Part shown: positions 25,510 through 34,875 of the stretch, in pieces | How the letters are laid out: each line of letters opens with the position of its first letter | Position numbering within the stretch: position 1 is the first letter of the stretch | NCBI RefSeq assembly: GCF_900176535.1 | Contig: NZ_FWXT01000001.1 | Span: forward strand, 434,001-498,000 | Origin: Pedobacter africanus | GTDB lineage: Bacteria > Bacteroidota > Bacteroidia > Sphingobacteriales > Sphingobacteriaceae | Direction: 5' to 3' | Length of the DNA stretch: 64,000 nucleotides | The notes under the pieces: generated by a model | Database searches by the model: none | The model's input: only the letters and a program-made list of their open reading frames with translations | Told to the model about the DNA's origin: nothing | Made by a program: the position numbers and the translations under genes

Positions 25510-26747
25510 TCCTCTACAAAATCAAGATCTTTATGGTGCGTTTCAGGGATGGTCCTGATACAGTAAAAACCAATTCCAAAGCACAGTAAGCCTAAGATAC
25601 CAGCCGCATGAAGCTCCAGCACATGTGGCTTTAATGTAGTATATATGGTGGTCATCAACACCACTGTACCTCTTACCATGTTGGGAATAGTGGTAGCCGC
25701 AGTAGCCCTTACATTGGTACCAAACTGCTCGGCGCCTATCGTCACAAACATTGCCCAATAACCTATGCCAAAACCGATCCACAGGCACATGGCATATAAA
25801 CCAGTAGCCGAGCTGATGCCACCGTACAGGTAAATGATGGCCCCTATGGCTGTAAAGATCATCAGGTAGGTTACTGCCCTCACTCTCGATTCCAGCCAGT
25901 AACTTACCAGTCCGCTCACCAGGTCGCCCGCTGCAAGTCCAACATAACACCACATTACCGCCAGTCCAGGTTTGATCGCTTCGCTGATCCCAAGGGCCTT
26001 GCCAAACTCATTGCTGAATGTGGCCAGGATTCCGATCACGTACCAGGTTGGCAAGCCAATTCCGATACATTTGAGGTACAAAACCAGGCGGCTTTTTTTT
26101 GTAAAAAAAGAAAGGAAGTTCCCTTTGGCCACATTGTGTTTTTCTTTCATTGCATGGAACATGCCCGACTCAAACACCCCTATCCTTAAAAACAACAGTA
26201 AAATACCCATACCCCCGCCAATAAAATAGGCATTCCTCCAGCTAAACAGCTCTACCGTAAAATAACCCACTACTGCACCAAGCAAACCTACACCAGCTAC
26301 AACCGAGGTGCCAATAGCCCTCAGTCGTTTGGGTAAACTTTCAGACACCAGGGTAATGCCAGCGCCAAGTTCGCCAGCTAAACCTATCCCTGCTATAAAG
26401 CGTAATATTTTATAGATGGTAACGTCATGTACAAAACCACAGGCAAAATTGGCTACCGAATAAGTAATAATGGAACCAAACAGCACCGAAAGACGGCCTT
26501 TTTTATCGCCAAGGATGCCCCATAAAATCCCACCAAGCAATAAGCCGGTCATCTGCCAGTTTAAAATGCTTGCGCCTTCTATTGAAACAGCAGCCTCATT
26601 GAGGCCAAGTTCGGTTAAGCTTGGAATGCGGACTATGCCAAATAAAAGCAAATCGTAGATATCTACAAAATAGCCTAATGAGGCTACAATAACAGGGGCG
26701 CTAAACAGATATGCTGCCGCGCTTTTCTCTTTGGTGATGTTGGCCAT
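25506..26747 (-). CDS. MFS transporter, sugar/organic acid type
   Basis: The 413-residue protein has about 12 membrane helices. It has the MFS loop motif GILGDKKGRLSVLFGS between helices 2 and 3 and the helix-4 stretch GIGLAGELGAGITLVSE, plus a second copy of the motif weakened after the middle loop. The overall pattern fits MFS members that carry organic acids or sugars. Because it is convergent with lutC by a four-base stop overlap, lactate or a related acid is a possible substrate; the sequence does not show this. Its own regulation is not evident. Confidence 0.85.
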   Translation of the reverse strand: MANITKEKSAAAYLFSAPVIVASLGYFVDIYDLLLFGIVRIPSLTELGLNEAAVSIEGASILNWQMTGLLLGGILWGILGDKKGRLSVLFGSIITYSVANFACGFVHDVTIYKILRFIAGIGLAGELGAGITLVSESLPKRLRAIGTSVVAGVGLLGAVVGYFTVELFSWRNAYFIGGGMGILLLFLRIGVFESGMFHAMKEKHNVAKGNFLSFFTKKSRLVLYLKCIGIGLPTWYVIGILATFSNEFGKALGISEAIKPGLAVMWCYVGLAAGDLVSGLVSYWLESRVRAVTYLMIFTAIGAIIYLYGGISSATGLYAMCLWIGFGIGYWAMFVTIGAEQFGTNVRATAATTIPNMVRGTVVLMTTIYTTLKPHVLELHAAGILGLLCFGIGFYCIRTIPETHHKDLDFVED

Positions 26748-26939
26748 CTGTATAATTTATAGTTTGGTTTGGTGATTTATAAATGCTAAGATATTTATTT
26801 TTATAAATAACTATCATATTCATTTTAAAATTATTTCATAATACCCTTACCTGATTTCTTCTTTACAGTTTAGTAACACTAACATTACCTGCTATTTACA
26901 TCCTGATAATACTTTCGCAGCTAAACTTAAGAAATAGAT

Positions 26940-28484
26940 ATGAGAAGATTTTTACTATTTGCACTTTCTTTAACAATTGGTATTACCAGCTGCAAAAAAG
27001 ACAAAACCCCAGGTGAAGAGCCCGATTTTTTTGTGAATGAAGACGCGGCTACTTTCGCTGAAATTGGCACAATTGATATTGGCGAAACCGGGGCTGCCGA
27101 AATATCTGCCTACGATCCCGAGACCAAAAAGCTCTTTGTGGTAAAAAATGAGAACGAGGGTCTGCCAAACCAGGTTAACCGCATCGAAGTAATCGATTTC
27201 AAGAATCCTTCAGCAATGACAGTCATCAGCGACATTGGCATGGAGCCATTTGGTGGTGCAGTAAACAGTCTGACCGTACACTCCGGTAAGCTTGCGGCCG
27301 CTATACAAGCCGGAGATAAAACGGCTAACGGTAAAATAGTGGTATTTAAAACCAGTGACCACAGCGTCATCAGTCAGGTTACAGTAGGTGCCTTGCCGGA
27401 TATGGTTACTTTCTCGCCGGATGGCAAATACATCATGAGCGCCAACGAGGGCGAACCAAATGCAACATACACCATCGATCCGGAAGGCAGCGTATCCATC
27501 ATTTCAGTAAATGAAAATTACGCCGTCACCACAGTAAACTTCTCCTCCATGGCCAGCCAGCAAAATGCACTGATGCAGAAAGGCTTTCGCATCTTTGGCC
27601 CCAACAGTACATTTGTGAAAGACATAGAACCGGAATACATCACTATATCTTCAGATTCCAAAACCGCCTGGGTAACCCTGCAGGAGAACAACGGCATCGC
27701 TAAAATAGATATCCCTTCCAAAACCATCAGCAATATTTTTCCGCTAGGCTTTAAAGACTATAGCCTTGATGGCACTGAAATAGACCCTACCGACGACAAC
27801 AAGGCCTATGCTGCAGCAAAATGGCCAGTAAAAGGAATTTATATGCCAGATGCCATTGCTGTATTGGAAAGCAACGGCATTCCATATTTGTTTACAGCTA
27901 ATGAGGGCGATGCCCGTGAGTACGACACTTTTGTAGAGGTAAAACGGGTAAAAGACAAAACCATTACGCTAGATCCAACTAAGTTTCCTGACTGGGCCGA
28001 GCTGAAGAAAGATGGCAAACTAGGAAGGCTTAACATAACCACTACCCTAGGTGATATTGATGGAGATGGAGATCTGGATGAACTGTACTCGCTTGGTGCC
28101 CGGTCTTTCAGTGTATGGAACGGAAGCAACGGCAGTCTGGTATTCGACAGTAAAAACGAGCTTGACAAGAAAACAGTTGAAGCAGAAACCTATGATGATG
28201 GCAGAAGTGACGATAAAAGCGTAGAGCCTGAAGGCATAGCGATTGGTACAGTCGGTAATAAAAAAGTAGCCTTTGTAGGCATGGAACGTGCAGATGCAGT
28301 AGCTGTTTATGATCTGACAAATCCTGCCAGTCCGGTGTTCCTTAAACTGTTGAAATGCGGAGATGCACCTGAAGGTTTACTCTTCATCCCGGCCAAAGAC
28401 AGTCCGACCAAAAAAAGCCTGCTTGTGGTCAGTAGCGAAGGCGATGGGGTAGTAAAAGTATACACACCTAAAACGATCGGTTAA
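26940..28484 (+). CDS. Choice-of-anchor I family lipoprotein (beta-propeller)
   Basis: The 514-residue protein has a lipobox (TIGITSCKKD, cysteine at 18). The mature part is a propeller-type domain of the choice-of-anchor I kind: AEISAYDPETKKLFVVKNE, MVTFSPDGKYIMSANEGEPN, ITISSDSKTAWVTLQENNGIA and LFTANEGDAREY. DIDGDGDLDELYSLGARSF is a calcium-binding-like insertion. Such proteins are extracellular or surface-attached and often travel with phosphatase or esterase domains, but none is fused here. It is a single gene with a clear terminator. Confidence 0.8.
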   Translation: MRRFLLFALSLTIGITSCKKDKTPGEEPDFFVNEDAATFAEIGTIDIGETGAAEISAYDPETKKLFVVKNENEGLPNQVNRIEVIDFKNPSAMTVISDIGMEPFGGAVNSLTVHSGKLAAAIQAGDKTANGKIVVFKTSDHSVISQVTVGALPDMVTFSPDGKYIMSANEGEPNATYTIDPEGSVSIISVNENYAVTTVNFSSMASQQNALMQKGFRIFGPNSTFVKDIEPEYITISSDSKTAWVTLQENNGIAKIDIPSKTISNIFPLGFKDYSLDGTEIDPTDDNKAYAAAKWPVKGIYMPDAIAVLESNGIPYLFTANEGDAREYDTFVEVKRVKDKTITLDPTKFPDWAELKKDGKLGRLNITTTLGDIDGDGDLDELYSLGARSFSVWNGSNGSLVFDSKNELDKKTVEAETYDDGRSDDKSVEPEGIAIGTVGNKKVAFVGMERADAVAVYDLTNPASPVFLKLLKCGDAPEGLLFIPAKDSPTKKSLLVVSSEGDGVVKVYTPKTIG

Positions 28485-28491
28485 TGCAATT

Positions 28492-28527
28492 AAAAAGCCA
28501 TGACATTCATCATGGCTTTCTTTTTTA
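28492..28527 (+). terminator. Rho-independent terminator
   Basis: AGCCATGA and TCATGGCT pair around CATTCA, followed by TTCTTTTTT. It insulates the lipoprotein gene from the alginate locus. Confidence 0.8.
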
Positions 28528-28545
28528 AATCTGCCACAAAAAATC

Positions 28546-28601
28546 TTTTGGATAATTCATTTTAATCCCTATATTTGGTTAACCAATAATTGGTCGACCA
28601 A
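28546..28601 (+). promoter_or_regulatory. Alginate-locus promoter with two GntR operators
   Basis: TTTTG (28546-28550) and TATATTTG (28570-28577) are 19 bp apart, a consensus promoter. Two perfect palindromes, TTGGTTAACCAA (28575-28586) and TTGGTCGACCAA (28590-28601), have centres 15 bp apart and fit the TGGT-N-ACCA form of FadR/UxuR-type operators. The first overlaps the -7 box and the second covers the predicted start site, so binding should block the promoter. The gntR ATG is at 28611. Confidence 0.8.
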
Positions 28602-28610
28602 ATATAGCAT

Positions 28611-29348
28611 ATGAAATCATTTATAGAGACCATCCGGTCCATAGAAGTAGAATCACCGGTAGACAAGATCATAGGTCAGCTGAAACAACTGATTACCAGC
28701 GGACAATTGCAGCCTGGCGATCGTTTGCCAGCTGAGAGAATCCTTGCCGAAAAATTCGGTGTGGGTCGCAGCTACGTACGTGAAGCCATATTAAAGCTTG
28801 AATTTTACGGATTGCTCAGAACAAACCCTCAAAGCGGAACGTATGTATCTGGGCTGAGCATTAAGGTACTGGACAACATCATTACCGACATCATCAAGTT
28901 TAACAAAGAAGATTTTAACGCACTCTTGGAAGCAAGGTATTATCTGGAACTGGATGCAGTAAAATTGGCCGCAGAAAGAAGGACCGAGCAGGACCTCATT
29001 AACCTGAAGGAAGCCATGCTTGATTACGAGACCAAAACCAATAACAACCAGGATGCAGTTGAGGAAGACATGCTTTTCCACATCGCCATAGCCAGGGCAT
29101 CAAAAAATTCTGTGATTGAATCCATGATCCTGATCCTGATACCAGACCTCATTAAAAGTATTGTAGAAAGTAAAATTTGTGGCGACAACCGTGGCAAACT
29201 GGCCATGGCCGAGCATAGAAATATATTAACAGCCATAGAAAACCAGGATATTGATGCTGCCGAAAATGCGGTAGCCGCACACCTTAACGATATGTTCCAG
29301 ATTAGCAGAGCCGGATTTTCTGCTCAAAGAATAATTAATGACCAGTAA
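28611..29348 (+). CDS. GntR/FadR-family regulator of the alginate locus
   Basis: The 245-residue protein has a winged helix at the N-terminus (IIGQLKQLITSGQLQPGDRL and LAEKFGVGRSYVREAILKLE). The FCD effector domain (about 85-235) has LEARYYLELDAVKLAAERR and EDMLFHIAIARASKN, which carries the metal-binding Asp/His pattern. The operators overlapping its promoter predict autorepression lifted by a uronate, such as DEH or KDG. It starts the operon with PL17, KdgF, esterase, MFS, SDR, SusC, SusD and PL6. Confidence 0.92.
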   Translation: MKSFIETIRSIEVESPVDKIIGQLKQLITSGQLQPGDRLPAERILAEKFGVGRSYVREAILKLEFYGLLRTNPQSGTYVSGLSIKVLDNIITDIIKFNKEDFNALLEARYYLELDAVKLAAERRTEQDLINLKEAMLDYETKTNNNQDAVEEDMLFHIAIARASKNSVIESMILILIPDLIKSIVESKICGDNRGKLAMAEHRNILTAIENQDIDAAENAVAAHLNDMFQISRAGFSAQRIINDQ

Positions 29349-29379
29349 GTAAGAACGATTCCCTTTTCTTTAAACAAAT

Positions 29380-31515
29380 ATGAACTACTTAAAAAAGTTG
29401 GTAATGGCATTGTTTTGTCTGATGTTATCCCCGTCCTTGATGGCGCAGGAACATCCGGGCATCATGCTGACCAAAAAAAATATTGAAGCTGTTAGAAAGG
29501 GAACACTAACCTACCCCCTGCTCAAAAAGTCATGGCTGAAAGTAAAGGCCGATGCAGATAAAGCTTTAACTGAGACCATTGAGGTACCTACCCCTAAAGA
29601 TGCAGGTGGCGGTGCTACACATGAACAGCATAAAAAAAACTACACCAATATTTTGAACTGCGGTATTGCCTACCAGATCTCGGGTGACAAAAAATATGCC
29701 GCATATGTAGAAAACATACTGCTCAAATACGCGGCCGATTATAACAAATGGCCGCTGCACCCCAAAAGAAAAGAGAACCACCCGGCCGGCAGAATCTTCT
29801 GGCAAAGCCTGAATGATTTTGTATGGCAGGTGTACACCATACAGGGTTACGATATGGCTTACGATGCCATCTCTCCTAAAAACAGGGAAACCATTACCAA
29901 AGGCCTCTTTGAGCCCATCCTTAAGTTCTTTACTATAGATTGTAAAGATACCTTCGACAAGATCCATAACCACGGTACCTGGGACATTGCTGCAGTAGGC
30001 ATGACCGGCTATGTACTGAACAAGCCTGAGTATGTAGAAAAAGCGATCAAAGGTTCTGCAAAAGATGGCAAAACAGGTTACCTGGCCCAGATAGACCAGC
30101 TGTTTTCAACCGATGGCTATTATACTGAAGGTCCTTATTACCAAAGATATGCCCTGCTGCCCTTTGTCATTTTTGCAAAGGCCATCAACAATTTCCAGCC
30201 GGGCTTAAAGATATTCGAATACAGAGACCAGCTGCTGGCCAAAGCCATCAACACCTCCCTGCAACTGACCTACACCGATGGGACGTTTTTCCCAATCAAT
30301 GATGCGATAAAAAGCAAGACCTACGAAACTGCTGAATTGGTATATGGGGTCGACATTGCCTATGCCGACATCAAAGCGGCTCCAGACCTGCTGGATATAG
30401 CAGAAAAACAGGACGAGGTGGTTGTATCAGATGCGGGACTTAAAGTAGCGGCCGATCTCCAGGCCGGCAAAGCCAAACCTTTTGCTTACCGGTCGCAATT
30501 GATAAAAGATGGTTCAAAAGGTAATGAAGGTGGTTTGGGCATACTGCGTTATGGCAGCAACGACGATCAGCAGGCCCTGCTCATCAAAGCCGCTTCGCAA
30601 GGGATGGGACATGGGCATTTCGACCGCCTTAACCTCCTTTATTACGACAACAATACAGAAATATTTCCAGATTACGGAGCCGCCAGGTTCATCAACATCG
30701 AATCAAAAAAAGGGGGCGACTACCTGCCAGAAAATAAAACCTGGGCCAAGCAAACGGTTGCTCACAACACTCTGGTGGTCGATCAGACCTCACACTCCAA
30801 TGGCAATCCGGGTGTAGCACAGCAAAACTATCCTGAGATCTTATACTTTAAAAGCGACAAAAACCTGCAAGCGGTTAGCGCTACCGAACGCCAGGCCTAT
30901 CCGGGTGTACAAATGACCAGAACATCCGCCCTGCTAAAAGTAGATGCGCTCAAAAAACCGCTTGTAATTGATATTTTCCAGGTACTATCAGACCAGCCCC
31001 ATCAGTACGACCTTCCTTTCTGGTACAAGGGGCATATCATTGCCTCATCAGAAAAGATCAGCGCTTTTACAGATCGGCTGATACCCCTTGGCACTAAGGA
31101 TGGTTACCAGCACATCTGGCTCAATGCTGAACAGCCTGTTGCCCAAAATACGGGTTACCTGGGTATTTTGAATAACAAAAGGTTTTATACGGTCCATTTT
31201 GCCAGCGAGAGCAAGTTGAATTTAAAGATACTGAGCCTGGGTGCAAACGACCCCGACTTGAGCCTGATCGAAAGTAAAGCCTTTATGCTTTCGGTCCCAG
31301 AGGCCCAAAACCAGGTCTTCTTCAACATCGTAGAAACCCACGGCAATACCAATACCATTAGCGAAACCACTACCGGGGCTACCGCTATGGTTAGCGAGTT
31401 AAGGGTCATCAGCAGCAGTAAAGAACAGGTCAGGGTTTCTTTTAAAGTGAAAAACAAACCTTATACTTACCAGATCAATTACAAGAACAAAGAGAATTTT
31501 ATAAAACTTAATTAA
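29380..31515 (+). CDS. PL17 oligoalginate lyase (exolytic)
   Basis: The 711-residue secreted protein has a signal peptide ending near LMAQE. An alpha/alpha toroid domain (about 25-370) precedes a heparinase II/III-type beta-sheet domain. Asn197 and His198 (HNHGTWD) and Tyr254 (GPYYQRYA) fit the catalytic residues of the PL17 lyase Alg17C at a constant offset of four. The HGH (411-413) and HNTLVVD segments fit its metal-binding side. Such enzymes release monomeric unsaturated uronate from oligoalginate. It lies 31 bp after gntR. Confidence 0.9.
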   Translation: MNYLKKLVMALFCLMLSPSLMAQEHPGIMLTKKNIEAVRKGTLTYPLLKKSWLKVKADADKALTETIEVPTPKDAGGGATHEQHKKNYTNILNCGIAYQISGDKKYAAYVENILLKYAADYNKWPLHPKRKENHPAGRIFWQSLNDFVWQVYTIQGYDMAYDAISPKNRETITKGLFEPILKFFTIDCKDTFDKIHNHGTWDIAAVGMTGYVLNKPEYVEKAIKGSAKDGKTGYLAQIDQLFSTDGYYTEGPYYQRYALLPFVIFAKAINNFQPGLKIFEYRDQLLAKAINTSLQLTYTDGTFFPINDAIKSKTYETAELVYGVDIAYADIKAAPDLLDIAEKQDEVVVSDAGLKVAADLQAGKAKPFAYRSQLIKDGSKGNEGGLGILRYGSNDDQQALLIKAASQGMGHGHFDRLNLLYYDNNTEIFPDYGAARFINIESKKGGDYLPENKTWAKQTVAHNTLVVDQTSHSNGNPGVAQQNYPEILYFKSDKNLQAVSATERQAYPGVQMTRTSALLKVDALKKPLVIDIFQVLSDQPHQYDLPFWYKGHIIASSEKISAFTDRLIPLGTKDGYQHIWLNAEQPVAQNTGYLGILNNKRFYTVHFASESKLNLKILSLGANDPDLSLIESKAFMLSVPEAQNQVFFNIVETHGNTNTISETTTGATAMVSELRVISSSKEQVRVSFKVKNKPYTYQINYKNKENFIKLN

Positions 31516-31521
31516 TACGCC

Positions 31522-31863
31522 ATGTTACAGAACAATTTATTTCAAATAGATGAAGAAACGCCCTGGGAAGATTTGGGTAACGGGATCAAAAGGCAGATTT
31601 ATGGTTACGACGATCAGATCATGCTGGTGAAGGCAAAATTTGAGGCCGATGCTGTAGGCGTGCTGCACGAACACCGCCACTCGCAGGTCACCTATGTAGA
31701 GAGCGGGGTATTTGAAATGACCATTGGTGATGAAAAAAAGATCATCAAAAAAGGCGATGGCTTTTACGCACCCCCGCATGTATGGCATGGCTGTGTATGC
31801 ATTAAACCTGGAATTTTAATAGATGTTTTTTCTCCGCACCGCGAAGATTTCCTTAAAAGTTAA
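31522..31863 (+). CDS. kdgF: KdgF-like cupin, unsaturated-uronate linearising enzyme
   Basis: The 113-residue single-cupin protein has the metal-binding sequences LHEHRHSQVTYVESGVFE and PPHVWHG, with the tail IDVFSPHREDFL typical of KdgF. In pectin and alginate degraders KdgF turns cyclic 4,5-unsaturated uronate into the open ketonic form (DEH). It acts here between the PL17 lyase, whose gene ends six bases upstream, and the DEH reductase. It has no signal peptide, so it is expected in the cytoplasm. Confidence 0.9.
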   Translation: MLQNNLFQIDEETPWEDLGNGIKRQIYGYDDQIMLVKAKFEADAVGVLHEHRHSQVTYVESGVFEMTIGDEKKIIKKGDGFYAPPHVWHGCVCIKPGILIDVFSPHREDFLKS

Positions 31864-31882
31864 CCTTATAAGCTAAAATAAG

Positions 31883-32767
31883 ATGAAACATATTACATTA
31901 ATTTGCTGGCTTTTTTTGGCCAGTCAGACCCTTATTGCCCAGGATTCCGCACAGGTAATCAAAAAAGTAAGCTACCCTGCAGGCTTTACTGAACAGCTTA
32001 ATGTAGTGTATACCAGGGTAAATGGCTGGGAAGGCAAGCTGGACCTGTACCTGCCGCCGGTAAAAAATGGCGGCAGTCCGCTGGTCATCAATATCCATGG
32101 CGGCGGCTGGAACAAGGGCAACAAAGAATCCCAGACGGGCTTTGGCGACTTCTTTAAAAGAGGCTACGCAGTTGCCAATATTGCCTACCGCTTAACCGGT
32201 GTAGCTACTGCTCCGGCGGCTGTGGAAGACACCCGATGCGCCCTGATCTACCTGATCAGCAATGCTAAAAAACTGAACATTAACCCCAATAAGATCGTCA
32301 TTATGGGTGGTTCTGCTGGTGGGCACCTTGCCTTAATGGGTGGGTTGCTCGAAAACGACCACATTTTTGATACCAATTGCAGGGGCATAGAAAACATTAA
32401 AGTTGCAGCCATTATCGATAAATATGGCATAACCGATGTGTGGGACTGGGGATATGGCCCCATAAAAACCAGCAAATCGGCCACCGCCTGGCTGGGCGAT
32501 AAGGCAAAGGATAAAGACTTCGCTAGGTCTGTCTCCCCACTTTACCAGGTTAAGAAGACAAGTCCGCCGGTATTTATTGTGCACGGCGATGCCGACCCCA
32601 TTGTACCTTACCAGCAGTCTGTTGCCCTTAAGGCAAAACTAGACGAGCTGGGCGTAAAAAATGAGTTCATTACTGTGAAAGGCGGACAGCATGGCAAGTT
32701 CTCTTCTGAAGACAACAAGATGGTGAACGCTAAAATTATGGACTTTCTGAAAGGGCTTGGCTTATGA
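31883..32767 (+). CDS. Secreted alpha/beta-hydrolase (esterase), possible alginate deacetylase
   Basis: The 294-residue protein has a signal peptide (to about LIAQ). Its hydrolase core has oxyanion motif HGGGWNKG, nucleophile GGSAGGHLAL, the Asp region HGDADPIVPYQQS and His in GGQHGKF. It belongs to the BD-FAE-like/acetyl-xylan-esterase-type hydrolases. It lies between kdgF and the MFS gene, with a four-base ATGA overlap with the latter. The placement suggests removal of O-acetyl groups from bacterial-type alginate, an inference not tested by the sequence. Confidence 0.82.
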   Translation: MKHITLICWLFLASQTLIAQDSAQVIKKVSYPAGFTEQLNVVYTRVNGWEGKLDLYLPPVKNGGSPLVINIHGGGWNKGNKESQTGFGDFFKRGYAVANIAYRLTGVATAPAAVEDTRCALIYLISNAKKLNINPNKIVIMGGSAGGHLALMGGLLENDHIFDTNCRGIENIKVAAIIDKYGITDVWDWGYGPIKTSKSATAWLGDKAKDKDFARSVSPLYQVKKTSPPVFIVHGDADPIVPYQQSVALKAKLDELGVKNEFITVKGGQHGKFSSEDNKMVNAKIMDFLKGLGL

Positions 32768-34050
32768 AAGTTCAAGGACTAAGGTGGTATATCATAGCGT
32801 TGATTGCGGTGGCAACGGTGATCAATTACATTGACCGCAGCGCCATCAACATCATGTGGCCCTACATCTATAAGGAATTTGGCATTGCAGATGCCGACAA
32901 TAAAAGTGCGCTTGCCCTCATTACCACTTTTTTTATGATTGCCTATGCACTGGGGCAAACCTTTACCGGTAAGCTGATGGATGCGGTGGGCACACGACTG
33001 GGTATGACCATTTCTATCATCAGCTGGAGCGTTTCCATTGCCCTGCATGCCTTCGCGCGTACGCTTTTGTCATTCAACATTTTCAGGTTCCTCCTGGGCT
33101 TTTCAGAGGCGGGCAACTGGCCTGGTGCCACCAAAAGCAATGCAGAGTGGTTCCCTCCTAAAGAAAGGGCTATAGCCCAGGGCATCTTTGGTGCAGGTGC
33201 CTCACTCGGTTCAGTGGTATCGGCACCTGTTATTGCCCTGCTGTATATAGCCTTTGGCTGGAAAATGACCTTTGTGCTGATTGCGGCACTGGGACTGATC
33301 TGGGTGATCCCCTGGTTGATGATCAACAAGGCTGCCCCAGATAAACACCCATGGCTTACTGAAAAAGAAAAGCAGCACATTTTGGATACCGACCTGCAGG
33401 ACAGCAAACAAGCCGTAGCTACAAAGGTGCTGAGCTGGAAAGAACTGCTGAAATTCAGGAATACCTGGGGCATCATCAGCGGCAGGTTTTTTATAGACCC
33501 GGTATGGTGGCTGTTCGTGACCTGGCTGCCTACTTTCTTAAAAGAGCAGTTTTTGTTCGATATCAAACAGATTGGTGCCTTTACCTGGCTGCCCTACCTC
33601 TTTGCTGCCATAGGCAGTCTGGCCGGTGGCTACCATTCTTCCCGGCAGGTAAAACGGGGCCTTAATGCGGTGAAGGCCAGAAAAAATTCCATTACGCTGG
33701 GTTGCATCGTTATGCTGGCTTCACTAACGGTCATTGTTTATTTCCTGGACGGATTGAAAGATAGCCCTACACTGGCTATGGTGCTCATAGGTACTACCCT
33801 GTTTGGCTTTCAGTTCCTGATCGGCAACATACAGACCCTCCCCAGCGATTATTTCCATGGCAAAAACGTGGGTACTGTAGCAGGCATGGGCGGCACTGCA
33901 GCGGTAGCAGGCACATTGCTCACTACCTGGGCTGTCCCTATCATCACCAAAACAAGTTATGTATCCTTTTTTGTACTGGCAGCAGTGCTGGTACCCATCA
34001 CATGGATATGCATCAAATACATCACAGCTAAAAAAGTAATTCATCAATAA
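32764..34050 (+). CDS. MFS transporter of the alginate locus (hexuronate/DEH type)
   Basis: The 428-residue protein has about 12 helices. YIDRSAINIMWPYI near its start and EAGNWPGATKSNAEWFPPKERA are marks of the ACS/ExuT hexuronate-type MFS family. Its start overlaps the esterase stop (ATGA), showing translational coupling. It should import monomeric unsaturated uronate or DEH made by PL17 in the periplasm. In alginate loci this is the usual inner-membrane carrier. Confidence 0.9.
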   Translation: MKVQGLRWYIIALIAVATVINYIDRSAINIMWPYIYKEFGIADADNKSALALITTFFMIAYALGQTFTGKLMDAVGTRLGMTISIISWSVSIALHAFARTLLSFNIFRFLLGFSEAGNWPGATKSNAEWFPPKERAIAQGIFGAGASLGSVVSAPVIALLYIAFGWKMTFVLIAALGLIWVIPWLMINKAAPDKHPWLTEKEKQHILDTDLQDSKQAVATKVLSWKELLKFRNTWGIISGRFFIDPVWWLFVTWLPTFLKEQFLFDIKQIGAFTWLPYLFAAIGSLAGGYHSSRQVKRGLNAVKARKNSITLGCIVMLASLTVIVYFLDGLKDSPTLAMVLIGTTLFGFQFLIGNIQTLPSDYFHGKNVGTVAGMGGTAAVAGTLLTTWAVPIITKTSYVSFFVLAAVLVPITWICIKYITAKKVIHQ

Positions 34051-34061
34051 ATATTCAGAAT

Positions 34062-34814
34062 ATGCGTTTAAAAAATAAAATTGCAATAGTAACCGGCGGG
34101 TCAAGGGATATCGGCAGGGCAGTTTCAGTCCAACTGGCCCAGGAAGGGGCCAAAGTGGTCATCAATTACCACAGCAATGCTGCCAATGCAGAAGAAACCT
34201 TAAAAATGATAAAGGACAATGGCGGCGAAGCCATTATTGTTAAAGGCGATGTAACCAGATCGGCCGATGTGACCCAGCTGGTAGCCGCAGCAAGGGAAGC
34301 CTTTGGCGATGAGATCCACATCCTGGCCAATGTTGCAGGCGGCATGGTGGCAAGGAAACCTACCCTTGAGCTCGACGAAGCCTTCTGGGACGAGGTGATG
34401 GCCCTGAACCTGAAAAGTGTATACCTGGCCTGCAAAGCCTGCATTCCCTACATGACATCGGGCGCAGCTATAGTCAATCTTTCTTCCCTGGCGGGAAGGG
34501 ACGGCGGCGGACCAGGCGCCAGTGCCTATGCTACGGCAAAAGGTGGGATCATGACCTATACCCGTTCCCTGGCCAAGGAGCTCGGACCTAAAAATATCCG
34601 CGTAAATGCGGTACTGCCGGGAATGATTGCCACTACTTTCCACGATACTTTCAGTAAGCCCGAGGTAAGGGTTAACGTAGCCAACGCTACCTTGCTGAAG
34701 CGGGAAGGGACGGCATCGGAAGTGGCCGACCTGGTGGTGTACCTGGCTTCCGATCAATCCAGCTACATTACAGGTGCCAACATTGACATCAATGGCGGCC
34801 TGAATTTTTCTTAA
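34062..34814 (+). CDS. SDR-family DEH reductase
   Basis: The 250-residue short-chain dehydrogenase has TGGSRDIGRAVSVQLAQEG, NVAGGMVARKPTL, the catalytic serine in VNLSSLAG and the YATAKGG Tyr/Lys pair. The TGGSRDIG nucleotide loop and the N-V-A-G-G segment are typical of reductases of 4-deoxy-L-erythro-5-hexoseulose uronate. They make 2-keto-3-deoxygluconate, feeding the Entner-Doudoroff lower branch. It begins 11 bp after the MFS gene. It differs from KduD at 18797, so the two loci have separate reductases. Confidence 0.85.
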   Translation: MRLKNKIAIVTGGSRDIGRAVSVQLAQEGAKVVINYHSNAANAEETLKMIKDNGGEAIIVKGDVTRSADVTQLVAAAREAFGDEIHILANVAGGMVARKPTLELDEAFWDEVMALNLKSVYLACKACIPYMTSGAAIVNLSSLAGRDGGGPGASAYATAKGGIMTYTRSLAKELGPKNIRVNAVLPGMIATTFHDTFSKPEVRVNVANATLLKREGTASEVADLVVYLASDQSSYITGANIDINGGLNFS

Positions 34815-34826
34815 CCTAAAAATACT

Positions 34827-34850
34827 TGCAGGAGGTCTAAGCCTCCTGCA
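34827..34850 (+). promoter_or_regulatory. Intra-operon hairpin upstream of the susC-like gene
   Basis: TGCAGGAGG pairs perfectly with CCTCCTGCA around TCTAAG, and no T-run follows. It lies 26 bases before the SusC start. Its likely job is to stabilise or process the message so that SusC/SusD are made in excess, rather than to terminate. Confidence 0.55.
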
Positions 34851-34875
34851 TTACCAAATATAAATCCATATCGTT

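Noticed and set aside
28570..28610. A riboswitch or leader RNA before gntR
   Set aside because: The predicted leader is too short, about 30 bases, and is fully explained by two operator palindromes.
29566..29973. A 135-codon frame antisense to the PL17 gene
   Set aside because: It is a shadow of a well-supported lyase with conserved catalytic residues.
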